Below are positions 17,413 to 26,144 of a stretch of 64,000 nt of DNA, piece after piece. The stretch comes from Lentzea sp. NEAU-D7. Its GTDB lineage: Bacteria > Actinomycetota > Actinomycetes > Mycobacteriales > Pseudonocardiaceae. How positions within the stretch are numbered: the stretch's first letter is position 1; each line of letters begins with the position of its first letter. The position numbers and the translations under genes were made by a program. The stretch lies in assembly GCF_026242055.1 (NCBI RefSeq), contig NZ_JAPJDL010000007.1, positions 290,359-354,358 of the forward strand, written 5' to 3'. The notes below the pieces were generated by a model, which did not search any database, had not been told where the DNA came from, and saw only the letters and a program-made list of their open reading frames with translations.

Positions 17413-18495
17413 GTGCTTTTCGTCGTCATGGGCTGCTCAGTGGCCTTCGCACTGCTCGCGGTGGAGGTGATCCACCGGCTGGTCCGCCGCTTCACCCACA
17501 GCGGCAGGATGTACCGGCCAGGTCAGGTGTTCGGCGCGTTGCTGGCCGCTCAGATAAGCCTCAGCGCGTACCCGATCGACGCCCCGGTCACGTTGCACGC
17601 GCTGGGGATCGCGTTGATCCTGGCTGGAGCGTGGTTGCTGGCCGCGCTGATCAGCACCCTTGTGGACATTTCGCTGTCGCGCATTCGCACTGACGTCACG
17701 GACAACCGGCACGCGCGGCGGGTGCACACGCAGGTCACGCTGGTGCGGCGGCTGGTCCTGGTGGTCATCGGCGTGCTGGCGGTCGGGGCGATCCTGATGA
17801 CGTTCCCCGGGGCACGGGCTGTCGGGTCCACCGTGCTGGCGTCTGCCGCGGTCATCGGTGCGGTGGCGGCGTTCTCCGCGCAGTCGTTGCTGGGCAACCT
17901 GATCTCGGGGCTGCAGATCGCGTTCAGCGACGCGGTGCGGCTCGACGACGTCGTGGTGGTCGAGGGCGAGTGGGGGCGCGTCGAGGACGTCACGCTGACG
18001 TACGTGGTGCTGCACCTGTGGGACGACCGGCGGATGGTGTTGCCGACGTCGTACTTCCTCAAGACGCCCTTCGAGAACTGGACGCGCACGCAGTCGGCGT
18101 TGCTCGGGACCGTGGAGCTCGATCTGGACTGGACGGTGCCGGTCGAGGCGATGCGGCAGGAGATGCGGTCCATGCTGGAGGGCAGCGATCTGTGGGACGG
18201 ACGCGTGTCGGTCTTGCAGGTCACGCAGGCCACGCAGGGGTTCGTGCGGTTGCGTGCGCTGGTGAGCGCCGCTGACGCCGGCAAGCTCTGGGACCTGCGG
18301 TGCCTGACGCGCGAGCACCTTGTCGACTGGGTGCAGCGCAACCACGGTGGCGCGTTGCCGCAGGTGAGGACGAAGACCGTGACCGGGGTCAAGAAGGCCC
18401 AGCCGGCCGGCGACCAGCACACGGATGCTCGGGTGTTCGGCGAGAGCCTGGACGGTGCCCTGCGGGAGCAAGCGTTTGCGGGCCCCAAGCAGTAG
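17413..18495 (+). CDS. mechanosensitive ion channel of the MscS family
   Basis: A 360-residue membrane protein with about four hydrophobic segments (for example LLAVEVIHRLV, ALILAGAWLLAALISTLV, LVLVVIGVLAVGAILMTF) and the MscS pore-lining helix VIGAVAAFSAQSLLGNLISGL, rich in Ala and Gly. The beta domain follows (LDDVVVVEGEWGRVEDVTLTYVVLHLWDDRRMVLPTSYF), with the vestibule region and a hydrophilic tail after it. Such channels release solutes on hypo-osmotic shock. GTG 17413 follows GGAGGAGG with good spacing. It stands alone between the terminator of the LamG/SGNH gene and the lipoprotein gene 90 bp downstream. Family assignment is firm; conductance and role are unknown. Confidence 0.9.
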   Translation: MLFVVMGCSVAFALLAVEVIHRLVRRFTHSGRMYRPGQVFGALLAAQISLSAYPIDAPVTLHALGIALILAGAWLLAALISTLVDISLSRIRTDVTDNRHARRVHTQVTLVRRLVLVVIGVLAVGAILMTFPGARAVGSTVLASAAVIGAVAAFSAQSLLGNLISGLQIAFSDAVRLDDVVVVEGEWGRVEDVTLTYVVLHLWDDRRMVLPTSYFLKTPFENWTRTQSALLGTVELDLDWTVPVEAMRQEMRSMLEGSDLWDGRVSVLQVTQATQGFVRLRALVSAADAGKLWDLRCLTREHLVDWVQRNHGGALPQVRTKTVTGVKKAQPAGDQHTDARVFGESLDGALREQAFAGPKQ

Positions 18496-18585
18496 CCGAA
18501 TCCTCGAAGGCGCAGGTCAGGCGGCATCTCGAACTCCTGGCGCCGATCGTGCAACCGCCCCCGGAGCGCGTTCCGTCCTAGACGC

Positions 18586-18957
18586 ATGAGAAGACCGCTC
18601 GCCGTCGCGTTCTGCGCGCTGGCTCTCGGCAGTTGTGGTACGAACGGGTCTCCAGCCGTGCCCTTGGCGGAGGTGCCGACCGTGTCCTCAGCAAAACCGG
18701 ACAAGCTCCGGGTCGAGCAGGCGAAACGCGACGGCCACCTCACAGTGCCACTGATGATCTCCGTGCAGCCGGGACGCGACGAGGAGGTCGAGCAGGCACT
18801 GGAGAGGCTGGGCGCGACCGTCGAGTCGCGGGATCCCAGAATCGGCTACCTGCGCGCCGAGATGCCGGTCGACAAGGTGGAAGACGCGTATCTGATCAAA
18901 GGCGTGTCCAAGGTGGACTTGGACGAGCCGCTCGGCAACAAGCTGCCCGAACCGTAG
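18586..18957 (+). CDS. lipoprotein resembling a free subtilase propeptide (I9-like inhibitor)
   Basis: This 123-residue protein has a lipoprotein signal (LALGSC, lipid-anchored Cys17) and one small mature domain. Residues 52-114 align without gaps to residues 62-124 of the propeptide of the S8 protease encoded convergently next door: LTVPLMISVQPG matches PTVDLLVAAEDG, ERLGATVESRD matches KALGATVQKTE, and VSKVDLDEPL matches VSTVDVDGLI. I count about 18 identities in 63 positions by eye. Subtilase propeptides (inhibitor family I9) fold the protease and inhibit it, so a membrane-anchored free copy suggests an inhibitor or external chaperone of that protease. A shared strong hairpin terminator separates the two genes. 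The inhibitor role is inference. Confidence 0.6.
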   Translation: MRRPLAVAFCALALGSCGTNGSPAVPLAEVPTVSSAKPDKLRVEQAKRDGHLTVPLMISVQPGRDEEVEQALERLGATVESRDPRIGYLRAEMPVDKVEDAYLIKGVSKVDLDEPLGNKLPEP

Positions 18958-18991
18958 AAAGCCCCAGAATCTCGTGGATCCTGGGGCTTTC
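18957..18991. terminator. bidirectional terminator between the lipoprotein and S8 protease genes
   Basis: GAAAGCCCCAG (18957-18967) and CTGGGGCTTTC (18981-18991) form a perfect 11-bp stem with a 13-nt loop. A-rich and T-rich ends on both sides make it usable in both directions, and it sits exactly between two convergent genes. Confidence 0.85.
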
Positions 18992-19008
18992 TGCGTACTA
19001 CCGGGCTG

Positions 19009-22000
19009 CTAGCTGACCGACTGGATGATCACGGCACCGCCACCGACGACGGTGTTCTCCGCGGTGCGCACCTCGAGCTCACCGCGCAGCACGCGACCGG
19101 CTGCAGGCTGGCCCAGCGGCGTGATGACGCCCGTGGCGTTCCACGACGCTCCGGCGGCGCGGTCGGCGTTGCTGTCCGTGACGGACAGCGTGCCGAGACC
19201 GGCCGAGGTGAAGACGTCGAAGTAGTCGAACGCCGTGGTGCCCGCGGGCACCGCGTAACCGTCGACCACGGCGACCCAGTTGCCCGCGGCCGGGTTGGTG
19301 ACGGTCACCGACTCCTCGGAGTCGGCGTCCGCCGCCTGACCGGCGAGCACGCAGCTGCCCGACGTGCAGTTGTACACGGACAGGTCGAGGTCAGCGCCCT
19401 GGTCGGCGGGGTTGCCGATCGTGACGGTGAGCTTCGACGCGCCGGCCGAGACCACGATCGGGTACTGCTGGGACTCCAGGTTCGCGATCGTCGGGCGTGC
19501 CGTCTTGGCACTGCCGACGGCGCCCGCCGCGAGCCGGCCGTTGAAGCTGGCCTGCGTGTTCGTGACGGTGTAGGAGCGCTCGATCGGGGTGCCCACGGTG
19601 CCGGACGCGATGACGTCCGGGTTCGGGCTGATCGACGTGCCGAGCACGGACGCGGTCACCGAGTACGGCGCCACGTCGGCGTCGGAGGTGCGACGCGCCT
19701 CGATCACGATCTCCCACACACCGGCCATCGGGCTGGCCACCGTGCGGCTGGTCGGCGTGCCACCGGCACAACCGGCACCCGCGTCGGGGTTGTAGCAGCT
19801 CGTCGACGTGTTGCTGTCGAAGCCGACGCCCTGCGGGGTGTAGCGCAGGAAGCGGACCTGGCCCTTGCCGGCCTCGGCGCCACCGGCGTTCATGTCGACC
19901 TTCAGCGCGGTCGTGCCCTTGGGCACGTTCACGAAGAGGCTGGTCGACTGGTTGCGCGCGATCGTGCCGGACTTGGTGACCGAGAACTTGTTGGCGGCGT
20001 TGAAGTTCTCCGCCGCGAACACGGTGTTCAGGGTCTGGGCGTCGACGCCGGGGGTCTCCGGGTTGTCGAGCTGCAGGACGGCGCTGTGCACGCCCGCGGT
20101 CTTGGCCTTGACCTTGACGGCGAACTGGACCGGCTTGTTCAGCGGCAGGTCGACCTTCTTCGGCGCCGTGAACGTGCCGTCGTTGCCCTTCCAGGAAACG
20201 TTGTACGTCTCGTCGTCGTGGCCCGTGGTGCGGGTCAGCGTGTAGGTGCGGGTGTACTCCTGGCCCGCGGTCACGCCCTCACGGTCGTGGATGCCGACAC
20301 CGACGTTCGGGGTGGCCAGCAGTCCGCCGAGGACCGTGTTGACCGCGACGGACGTGGTGACCTGGTCCGGCACGGAGTGCTTGTCCAGCAGCGTCCACGC
20401 GGCGTTGGTGTTGAAGAGGCCCGCGCCCTGCTCGTAGGCACCGAGGGTGCTCACGTAGCTCGCGCTGCGCTGGATCGCGTAGCGCAGCTCGGCGCTGGTG
20501 GGCTTCTGGCCGTTGTGCGTGGCCTTGAACGCGCTCACGAGCAGCGCGGCGGCACCGGTCGCCTGCGGGGCGGCCATCGAGGTGCCGTTGAACTGCGAGT
20601 AGCCGGGCGGGAGGGCGTAGGTGCCCGCCACCGGGCCGCCGGCCTGCCAGCGCGGCGTGGTGGAGATCGCCGAGCCGGGCGCGACGATGTTCGGCTTGAA
20701 GCCGCCGTCCTCACGCGGGCCGCGCGACGAGAAGCCGTGCAGGTTCTGCTTCTGCTCGGTCTTCGAGCCGTAGTTGGAGAGCCAGGTCTCCTTGGTGATG
20801 TAGGAGCCGACGCTCACCGCGTCCGTGGCGACCGACGGGTCACCGACGGTGTTGGCGCCCGCGCCCGAGTTGCCCGCCGAGATGAAGAGCTGGACGTTGT
20901 ACTCGTTGATCGTGCGGTTGTAGAGCTCCGCACGGGCGTTGTTGCCGTCGTTGAGGGCCGGGAGGCCACCGATGGAGATGTTCACGACGTCGGCGCCGTT
21001 GCGCGCGGCGTAGAGGACACCGTCGATGAGACCGGAGCTCGTGCAGGACGGCGTGGTGAGGCAGGCCTTGATGGCCATCAGCTTCGCGCCGGGCGCGGCG
21101 CCTGCCATCTTGCCGTCGAACAGCTTGTGGGCGGCGGTGATGCCGGCGACGTGGGTTCCGTGCGCGGCCGAGATGCCCAGGTTGACGAACGGGGTGCCCG
21201 CGTTGTCGTAGACCGAGCGGTCGGTCTGCACGACGAACGCGATGCGGTCGACGACGGCGGTCGCGGGGTTGTCGGTACCGAAGAAACCGACGTCCTGCTT
21301 GACCTTGTAGTCGATCATGCGCTTGTTGTTGGTGAAGTCGCCGTCACCGTCGGTGTCGACGAAGACTTCCTTCGTCGTGATGTCCTGGATGACACCGAAG
21401 GCGTCCGTGCGGTCGCCGTCGCGGTTGATGTCACCGCCGGTCTCGCTGTTGGCGAGGTTCAGGTCGCCCGCGGTCTCGTTGAAGAGGCCGAACGAGTAGG
21501 GACCACCGGTCGCCGGCGCGGTCCACTCGCGACCGCCCTCGGTGAACTTGCCGACGCGGCCGGTCTTGGTCATCGAGACCCAGGTGCCGTCGCCGGAGTT
21601 CGTGGCGTTCGCGTTGTACCAGTCGATGATCTTGCGCTCACCGGTGCTGGTCGTCTGCAGGGCGGGCGTGTCCAGGTCGATGCCGGAGTCGATCACGGCG
21701 ATCGTGGTGCCGCGGCCGTCCCACTTCGGGTGCGCCAGAGCGAACTGCGCCGCCTGCGTGTCCTGCGTCGGCATGTACGGGTTGGTGCGCGGCGTCTTCG
21801 AGTCCGGCGCCTTCTGCGGAGCGGGCTGCTCCATGCCCTCGGGGCGCGGGTTGTCGAGGGCGATGAGGCCGTCGACGTCCACGGTGCTGACCGAGGCCAG
21901 CTTCGCGGCCTTGGCCGCGTTCTCCCGCGGGATGGTCACCTTGACGTAGTCGACGTCCTTCTCGGTCTTCTGGACCGTGGCGCCGAGCGCCTTGAGGTCG

Positions 22001-22239
22001 TTGACCGCGGCGTCGGTCTTGCCGTCCTCGGCGGCGACCAGCAGGTCGACGGTCGGCTTGCCTTCGCGAGCCGCCTGGTCGACGAGTGCCCGGTCCTGCT
22101 TGTCCAGCTGCTTGTCAGCGGCCGGCTGCTGCTGCGGTGCGTTCTGCGCGATGGCAGGGGTGGCGGCGAAGCCGAACCCGGTAGTGCCCAGCACCGCGGT
22201 CAGCAAGACCGTGCCGGTGCGGCGTCTCCAGTTCTTCAC
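19009..22239 (-). CDS. secreted S8 (subtilisin-family) serine protease with long C-terminal region
   Basis: From GTG 22239 the preproprotein has 1,076 residues: signal peptide (TGTVLLTAVLGTTGFGFAATPAIAQ), an I9-like propeptide (about 60-130), and the catalytic domain. The triad is Asp184 (AVIDSG), His360 (HGTHVAG) and Ser554 (GTSMAAP), with Asn457 (SAGNSGAG) as the oxyanion residue. A large insertion between Asp and His carries EF-hand-like calcium loops (NRDGDRTDAF; DTDGDGDF, 295-302). The C-terminal ~450 residues are beta-rich modules, probably for substrate or wall binding, with no membrane anchor. Starts further upstream (up to 22305) would place a hydrophilic extension before the signal, so GTG 22239 with AAGGGC upstream is preferred. 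It is convergent with a lipoprotein that resembles its propeptide. Confidence 0.92.
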   Translation of the reverse strand: MKNWRRRTGTVLLTAVLGTTGFGFAATPAIAQNAPQQQPAADKQLDKQDRALVDQAAREGKPTVDLLVAAEDGKTDAAVNDLKALGATVQKTEKDVDYVKVTIPRENAAKAAKLASVSTVDVDGLIALDNPRPEGMEQPAPQKAPDSKTPRTNPYMPTQDTQAAQFALAHPKWDGRGTTIAVIDSGIDLDTPALQTTSTGERKIIDWYNANATNSGDGTWVSMTKTGRVGKFTEGGREWTAPATGGPYSFGLFNETAGDLNLANSETGGDINRDGDRTDAFGVIQDITTKEVFVDTDGDGDFTNNKRMIDYKVKQDVGFFGTDNPATAVVDRIAFVVQTDRSVYDNAGTPFVNLGISAAHGTHVAGITAAHKLFDGKMAGAAPGAKLMAIKACLTTPSCTSSGLIDGVLYAARNGADVVNISIGGLPALNDGNNARAELYNRTINEYNVQLFISAGNSGAGANTVGDPSVATDAVSVGSYITKETWLSNYGSKTEQKQNLHGFSSRGPREDGGFKPNIVAPGSAISTTPRWQAGGPVAGTYALPPGYSQFNGTSMAAPQATGAAALLVSAFKATHNGQKPTSAELRYAIQRSASYVSTLGAYEQGAGLFNTNAAWTLLDKHSVPDQVTTSVAVNTVLGGLLATPNVGVGIHDREGVTAGQEYTRTYTLTRTTGHDDETYNVSWKGNDGTFTAPKKVDLPLNKPVQFAVKVKAKTAGVHSAVLQLDNPETPGVDAQTLNTVFAAENFNAANKFSVTKSGTIARNQSTSLFVNVPKGTTALKVDMNAGGAEAGKGQVRFLRYTPQGVGFDSNTSTSCYNPDAGAGCAGGTPTSRTVASPMAGVWEIVIEARRTSDADVAPYSVTASVLGTSISPNPDVIASGTVGTPIERSYTVTNTQASFNGRLAAGAVGSAKTARPTIANLESQQYPIVVSAGASKLTVTIGNPADQGADLDLSVYNCTSGSCVLAGQAADADSEESVTVTNPAAGNWVAVVDGYAVPAGTTAFDYFDVFTSAGLGTLSVTDSNADRAAGASWNATGVITPLGQPAAGRVLRGELEVRTAENTVVGGGAVIIQSVS

Positions 22240-22493
22240 GGCGCATGTGCCCTTCGTGGGGTAAAGAGTGCTCCGAAGCACATCTCTTCGCCTCGCGAGG
22301 GGCAATCGTCGGACCGGACTAATTCACGGATCCACATTGGACTGTTCAGCGGCTTGAAAGGGCGCGCTTTTAGTGCTGCGCGTTTCTCTTTCCCCGTGGA
22401 ACGAGCAACCGGCCTCCAGTCAAGAGCTGATGGAGGGGAATGTCAAGGCTGTGTCAACGGTGAACGGCGTTGGCGTGTAACAGGATCCCGGTA

Positions 22494-23033
22494 TCAGGCG
22501 ATGGACTGATCGCTATTTCCGCCCATTAGCTCACGCAATCTCGCCCGCAGGCGGCCGACGATCCCCTGCGGGGTGGCGAGCACTTTAGGCTGCGCTCCGC
22601 ACGACGGACAGCCTGCGCGATGTGCGTCGAGGGCGCGCTGCAGTTCCGTCACGTACTTCGCGGTCCGTTCGGGCACCGAGTCCTTTTTGACCGAAAGCAG
22701 GCTCAGCTCGGTCAGCGCGTGCCGGCCCCGGTGAAGTCGCGCCGTGGGCGCGATGGTGTGGAAGAAGATCAGGTTCCTCTTGCGCGCGGGTTCGACCACC
22801 TCGACGTCGCACCACTCGACGGTGACCTGCCGGTCGAGGCCGTTCGACGTGATGCCCTCGCTCGTGACCTTGGTGCCCATCTTGAAGGTCCGCCACGCCA
22901 CAGTGCCGCCCATGAGGAACCACAGGCCGCCGAAGACGTAGCCGTACCAGGGGCCGCCCGTGGCCGCGAGCGGACCGATCGCGGCCACGGCCGCGCCGAG
23001 GCCGAACAGGACCCATCTCCACCTGGTGTGCAT
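22494..23033 (-). CDS. two-TM membrane protein with PH-like cytosolic domain
   Basis: The 179-residue product begins with two hydrophobic segments (WVLFGLGAAVAAIGPLAATGG and YGYVFGGLWFLMGGTVAW) and continues as a bacterial PH-like beta domain (GTKVTSEGITSNGLDRQVTVEWCDVEVVE...). A C-terminal part carries CPSCG, a single CxxC that might bind metal or form a disulfide. This two-TM plus PH layout is common in small actinobacterial membrane proteins of unknown role. It is followed by a 254-bp gap before the S8 protease gene on the same strand; no clear terminator or promoter was recognised there. It is divergent from the STAND gene 43 bp away. Confidence 0.65.
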   Translation of the reverse strand: MHTRWRWVLFGLGAAVAAIGPLAATGGPWYGYVFGGLWFLMGGTVAWRTFKMGTKVTSEGITSNGLDRQVTVEWCDVEVVEPARKRNLIFFHTIAPTARLHRGRHALTELSLLSVKKDSVPERTAKYVTELQRALDAHRAGCPSCGAQPKVLATPQGIVGRLRARLRELMGGNSDQSIA

Positions 23034-23076
23034 GTCTCCATCCTGTTTACCCGATCGCCGGGCTTAGCATCGTTCG

Positions 23077-24945
23077 GTGCGAAACCAGGACGGCGGGATA
23101 CCGGTGCGGGCGGAATACCGCGGTCTGCCCGCCGTGCCTGCCGAGCAGGTGGTCACGGGCCTGATACCGCACGAGCCACCCCACTTCCTAACGCCGTCGG
23201 CCCTCGATCTGTTGAACGAGCCCGTGTGCGTCGTCACGGGGCAGCGCGGGGTGGGCAAGACGCAGCTGGCCGCGGCCTACGCGCGGCAGCGGGTGTCGGA
23301 CGGGTGGCTGGTGGCCTGGGTCGGGGCGGAGACCGCCGACCAGATCAGGGCCGGCATGGTGGAGCTGGCCGACCGGCTGGGCTTGTACCGGCCGGAGGAC
23401 GGCGTCGAGATCGCCCTCGCGCGAGCCCGCAACCACCTGCGGACGCGGTCCGGGAACGCCCTGCTCGTGTTCGACAACGTGGTGTCGCTGGACGCGGTGA
23501 GGCCGCACCTGCCGTCCGCCGACGCCTGCCAGGTGGTGATCACCAGTACCAGGCGCGGGTCGCAGATCGGCCACGAGGTGCCGGTGGACGTGCTGACGCC
23601 GCAGGCCGCGGAGCGGTTCCTGCGCGAGGCCACCGGGCTGGACGGTGACGCCGCCGGACTCGCCGCCGAGCTCGGGCACCTGCCGCTGGCGCTCGCGCAG
23701 GCGGCGGCGCGGATCAGGGCCGCGCGGTGGGACTTCGCGAAGTACCTGGAGAAATTCCGGAAGTTCCCGGCGGACAGGTACCTCGTCCGGCGCGACGGCG
23801 ACCCGTACCCGCTCGGTGCCGCGACCGCGATCCTGATGGCGCTGGAACCGTTCCAGGACAGCGAACTCGTGCGGATCCTGTCGGTGCTGTCGCCGGACGG
23901 CGTGTCGAGGCAGGTGCTCGGCGACCCGGCCGACGACGAGCTGGTGGAGCTGCACGAGGCGTCGCTGGTGGAGTTCGCCGGCGACTCGTCCGTGGTCATG
24001 CACCGGCTGGTGCAACGGGTGGTCCGCGACCTGGACGGCGGGGTCCGGCTCGCCGCGGAGCTGCTCCTCGACCGGGTCGAGTTCGGTGGCGATGCCTGGC
24101 AGCGCCGCCACTCCGGCAACGAGCTCGTGCGGCAGATCGAGGCGCTGTGGGCCAACACCGGTCCGCAGGACGTGTCCAAGCCGGTGCTGCTCCTGAGGTT
24201 GTGGGAAGCGAGCTTCCTCGGGAGCGTCGCGGACTTCGCCCGGGCCGGGACGATCAGCGAGGAGGTGTACGCGGAAAGCGTCGCGCGGTTCGGCGACGAC
24301 GACGGGCTTCTCCTCGGCGCTCGTCAGGTGGCCGCCGCGCTGAGCGGAACGGGCGAGCTGTTGTCCCAGTTGCGGATCGACCTCGCCACCAGCCGCGAGG
24401 TCCAGGGCGCGGCGCATCCGGCCACGCTCTCCGCGGCGAGGCTCCTCAGCCGGTACTGCCTCAAGGTCGATCGGGGCGACGAGGCCGTCTCCGTGCTCGA
24501 ACAGGCGCTCGAACCGTGGCGGGACCAGCCGCTCGACACGCCTGATCTCCTCGGCGCCTTGGACGATCTCGGCTACGCCTACACGGTCGCCGGGCGGCCC
24601 GGGGACGCGGTCGTGGTGCTCGAGCGGTCCCTCGTCGCGAGGCCGGACTCGCTCTACACGCGGACGATGCTCAGCGACGCGTACGGCGCGCTGGGCCGTG
24701 CCGCCGACGCACGACGGGTGTGCGAGCAGGTGTGGAACGCGTACCGCCGCACCGCCGGCCCCGACCACCCGCTCACGCTGTTCGCGGCCGGCAAGCTCGG
24801 AGTGGCTCTCTTCAACAACGGCGAGCGCGAACTCGCGAGAAGCCTGCTGCTGGTCGTGGAGGCCATCGGCACCGACGTGCTCGGCCCTGATCACCTGGTC
24901 GTGACCACCGCTCGAGGCGCGCTCCAGATCATTCGGCAGGACTGA
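23077..24945 (+). CDS. STAND-class NTPase (NB-ARC type) with C-terminal TPR-like repeats
   Basis: A 622-residue cytosolic protein. The P-loop GQRGVGKTQ (Walker A, about residue 51), LLVFDNV (Walker B, about 130) and VVITSTR (sensor-like STTSR motif) define an AP-ATPase/NB-ARC module, followed by GHLPLALAQAAA, the GLPLA motif of this class. After a winged-helix-like region, the C-terminal half holds tetratricopeptide-like repeats (LLGALDDLGYAYTVAGRPGDAVVVLERSL). STAND proteins are ligand-triggered switches used in regulation and immunity. No effector domain is fused at the N-terminus, so output may be through a partner. GTG 23077 lies 6 nt after TAGCAT, suggesting a leaderless start. The next gene begins 27 bp downstream. 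Confidence 0.85.
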   Translation: MRNQDGGIPVRAEYRGLPAVPAEQVVTGLIPHEPPHFLTPSALDLLNEPVCVVTGQRGVGKTQLAAAYARQRVSDGWLVAWVGAETADQIRAGMVELADRLGLYRPEDGVEIALARARNHLRTRSGNALLVFDNVVSLDAVRPHLPSADACQVVITSTRRGSQIGHEVPVDVLTPQAAERFLREATGLDGDAAGLAAELGHLPLALAQAAARIRAARWDFAKYLEKFRKFPADRYLVRRDGDPYPLGAATAILMALEPFQDSELVRILSVLSPDGVSRQVLGDPADDELVELHEASLVEFAGDSSVVMHRLVQRVVRDLDGGVRLAAELLLDRVEFGGDAWQRRHSGNELVRQIEALWANTGPQDVSKPVLLLRLWEASFLGSVADFARAGTISEEVYAESVARFGDDDGLLLGARQVAAALSGTGELLSQLRIDLATSREVQGAAHPATLSAARLLSRYCLKVDRGDEAVSVLEQALEPWRDQPLDTPDLLGALDDLGYAYTVAGRPGDAVVVLERSLVARPDSLYTRTMLSDAYGALGRAADARRVCEQVWNAYRRTAGPDHPLTLFAAGKLGVALFNNGERELARSLLLVVEAIGTDVLGPDHLVVTTARGALQIIRQD

Positions 24946-24972
24946 GGGCCGGTCAGGCGCTACCTTGCGCCC

Positions 24973-25659
24973 ATGGACCTGAAGCCGGTCGCCGACGAGC
25001 TCTACGGCCTGCCTCCGAAGGACTTCACCGCGGCCCGCAACGCCGCGGCCAAGCAGGCCGAGGACAAGGACCTGGCGAAGGCCATCCAGGAGCTCCGCAA
25101 GCCCACCGTGGGCGCCTGGGCGGTCAACAAGCTCGTCCGGGACGCCCCCGAGGGCCTGGAGGAGGCGCTGGGCCTCTCCACGGCGCAGCTGACCATGCGG
25201 GAGCTGGGCCGCAAGCGCAAAGAGCTCATGGAGACGCTGGTCTACCGCACGCTGGAGCTGACCGGGCCGCTCGCGGACGACGCCGTCACGCAGGTGCGCA
25301 ACACGCTGACGGCCGCGATGGCCGACCCCGAGTCCGCCGAGCAGGTGCGTGCCGGTCACCTGACCAAGGCGCTGGAGTACTCGGGCTTCGGGTTCGCCCT
25401 ACCCACGCCGGAGCCGGCTCAGGAAGGCGAGGACGCGCTGGCCCGCAAGCGGCGGGAGCGGCAGGAACGCAAGCGCGCCGAGGCCCAGCAGGCGCTGGAC
25501 GAGGCCGAGCAGGCCCTCGGGGAGGCCCAGGCAGACCAGCTGGCGGCGCAGCGGGCGTTCGACCGGGCCGCGGAACGGCTGGAGGACGCGAAGCGGGTCA
25601 CGAGCGCCGCGGAGAAGGCCAGGAAGGCCGCCGAACGCAAGCTCACCGACCTGAGTTAG
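24973..25659 (+). CDS. conserved hypothetical coiled-coil protein
   Basis: A 228-residue, highly charged, soluble protein. The N-terminal ~110 residues are helical (LPPKDFTAARNAAAKQAEDKDLAKAIQELRKPTVGAWAVNKLV), and from about residue 145 to the end it is one long Ala/Glu/Arg/Lys/Gln-rich coiled coil. I know similar uncharacterised proteins from actinomycetes but no function. ATG 24973 follows TACCTT by 6 nt, again the leaderless pattern, so it may be transcribed on its own despite the 27-bp gap to the STAND gene. Its last 17 bp overlap the end of the convergent DUF6098-like gene. A DNA-binding or structural role is possible but unsupported. Confidence 0.7.
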   Translation: MDLKPVADELYGLPPKDFTAARNAAAKQAEDKDLAKAIQELRKPTVGAWAVNKLVRDAPEGLEEALGLSTAQLTMRELGRKRKELMETLVYRTLELTGPLADDAVTQVRNTLTAAMADPESAEQVRAGHLTKALEYSGFGFALPTPEPAQEGEDALARKRRERQERKRAEAQQALDEAEQALGEAQADQLAAQRAFDRAAERLEDAKRVTSAAEKARKAAERKLTDLS

Positions 25660-26086
25660 AGCGGTCGAGCGGTCCCCACTCGTCGGAGTGCTGGGAACCG
25701 ACCAGCGACGAGCACTCCTCGAGCGCGCTGTCCGCCACCCAGGCGAGCGGCTCCAGGCAGCGGACCAGGGGTTCGTTGTCCGGGCCGCGGCCCACCTCGA
25801 CGCCCCGCAGCACCCACGCGCGGACGTCGGGCCCGCGCAGGTCGCGCAGGTGGCGGTAGTCGAACAGGCGGCGGGCCACCCACAGTTCGCGGGAGCGGTC
25901 GTCCCACCACGGCTCGACCCGCAACGGGCTCGCGGACAGGCCGGGGAGCTCCACGCCGGTCAGCGAGTCGCGCGACTTCGAGGCGGCGTCGGCCTCCGGG
26001 CCCTTGGACCAGCGCACGTAGACGTCCTCGCCGATGAAACCGGTGAGCTCGGCGAGGCTCGTGATCGTCGGCAGCCGTGCTGTCAC
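25643..26086 (-). CDS. DUF6098-like conserved hypothetical protein
   Basis: The conserved part of this frame begins at GTG 26086 (VTARLPTITSLAELTGFIGEDVYVRWSKGP) and gives 147 residues; longer starts add an unrelated Pro/Ser-rich stretch. Features include RWSKGPEAD, LTGVELPGLSASPLRVEPWW and WVARRLFDYRHLRD, which I associate with the actinobacterial DUF6098 family (from memory). No signal peptide or membrane segment is present and the function is unknown. Upstream, three 11-bp-spaced repeats suggest control by an OmpR-type regulator such as PhoP. The 3' end overlaps the convergent coiled-coil gene by 17 bp. Confidence 0.65.
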   Translation of the reverse strand: MTARLPTITSLAELTGFIGEDVYVRWSKGPEADAASKSRDSLTGVELPGLSASPLRVEPWWDDRSRELWVARRLFDYRHLRDLRGPDVRAWVLRGVEVGRGPDNEPLVRCLEPLAWVADSALEECSSLVGSQHSDEWGPLDRSNSGR

Positions 26087-26111
26087 GCCTGGTGACGTAC
26101 CCGGCCGGATT

Positions 26112-26144
26112 TGAAGGAAACCTGAAGGCCAGCTGAAGGAATTG
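26112..26144 (-). promoter_or_regulatory. three 11-bp direct repeats with TTCA core (PhoP-like box)
   Basis: On the minus strand CCTTCA occurs three times at exactly 11-bp spacing (plus-strand TGAAGG at 26112, 26123 and 26134). Eleven-bp direct repeat units with a TTCA core are the pattern of Streptomyces PHO boxes bound by the response regulator PhoP. The array lies 26-58 bp upstream of the GTG of the DUF6098-like gene, where a promoter would be. The regulator identity is inference. The rest of 26087-26363 shows no gene that I can support. Confidence 0.45.

Noticed and set aside
20086..22509. 807-residue plus-strand frame opposite the S8 protease
   Set aside because: Antisense frame with low-complexity Arg/Val/Gly composition; the minus strand carries a complete catalytic triad.
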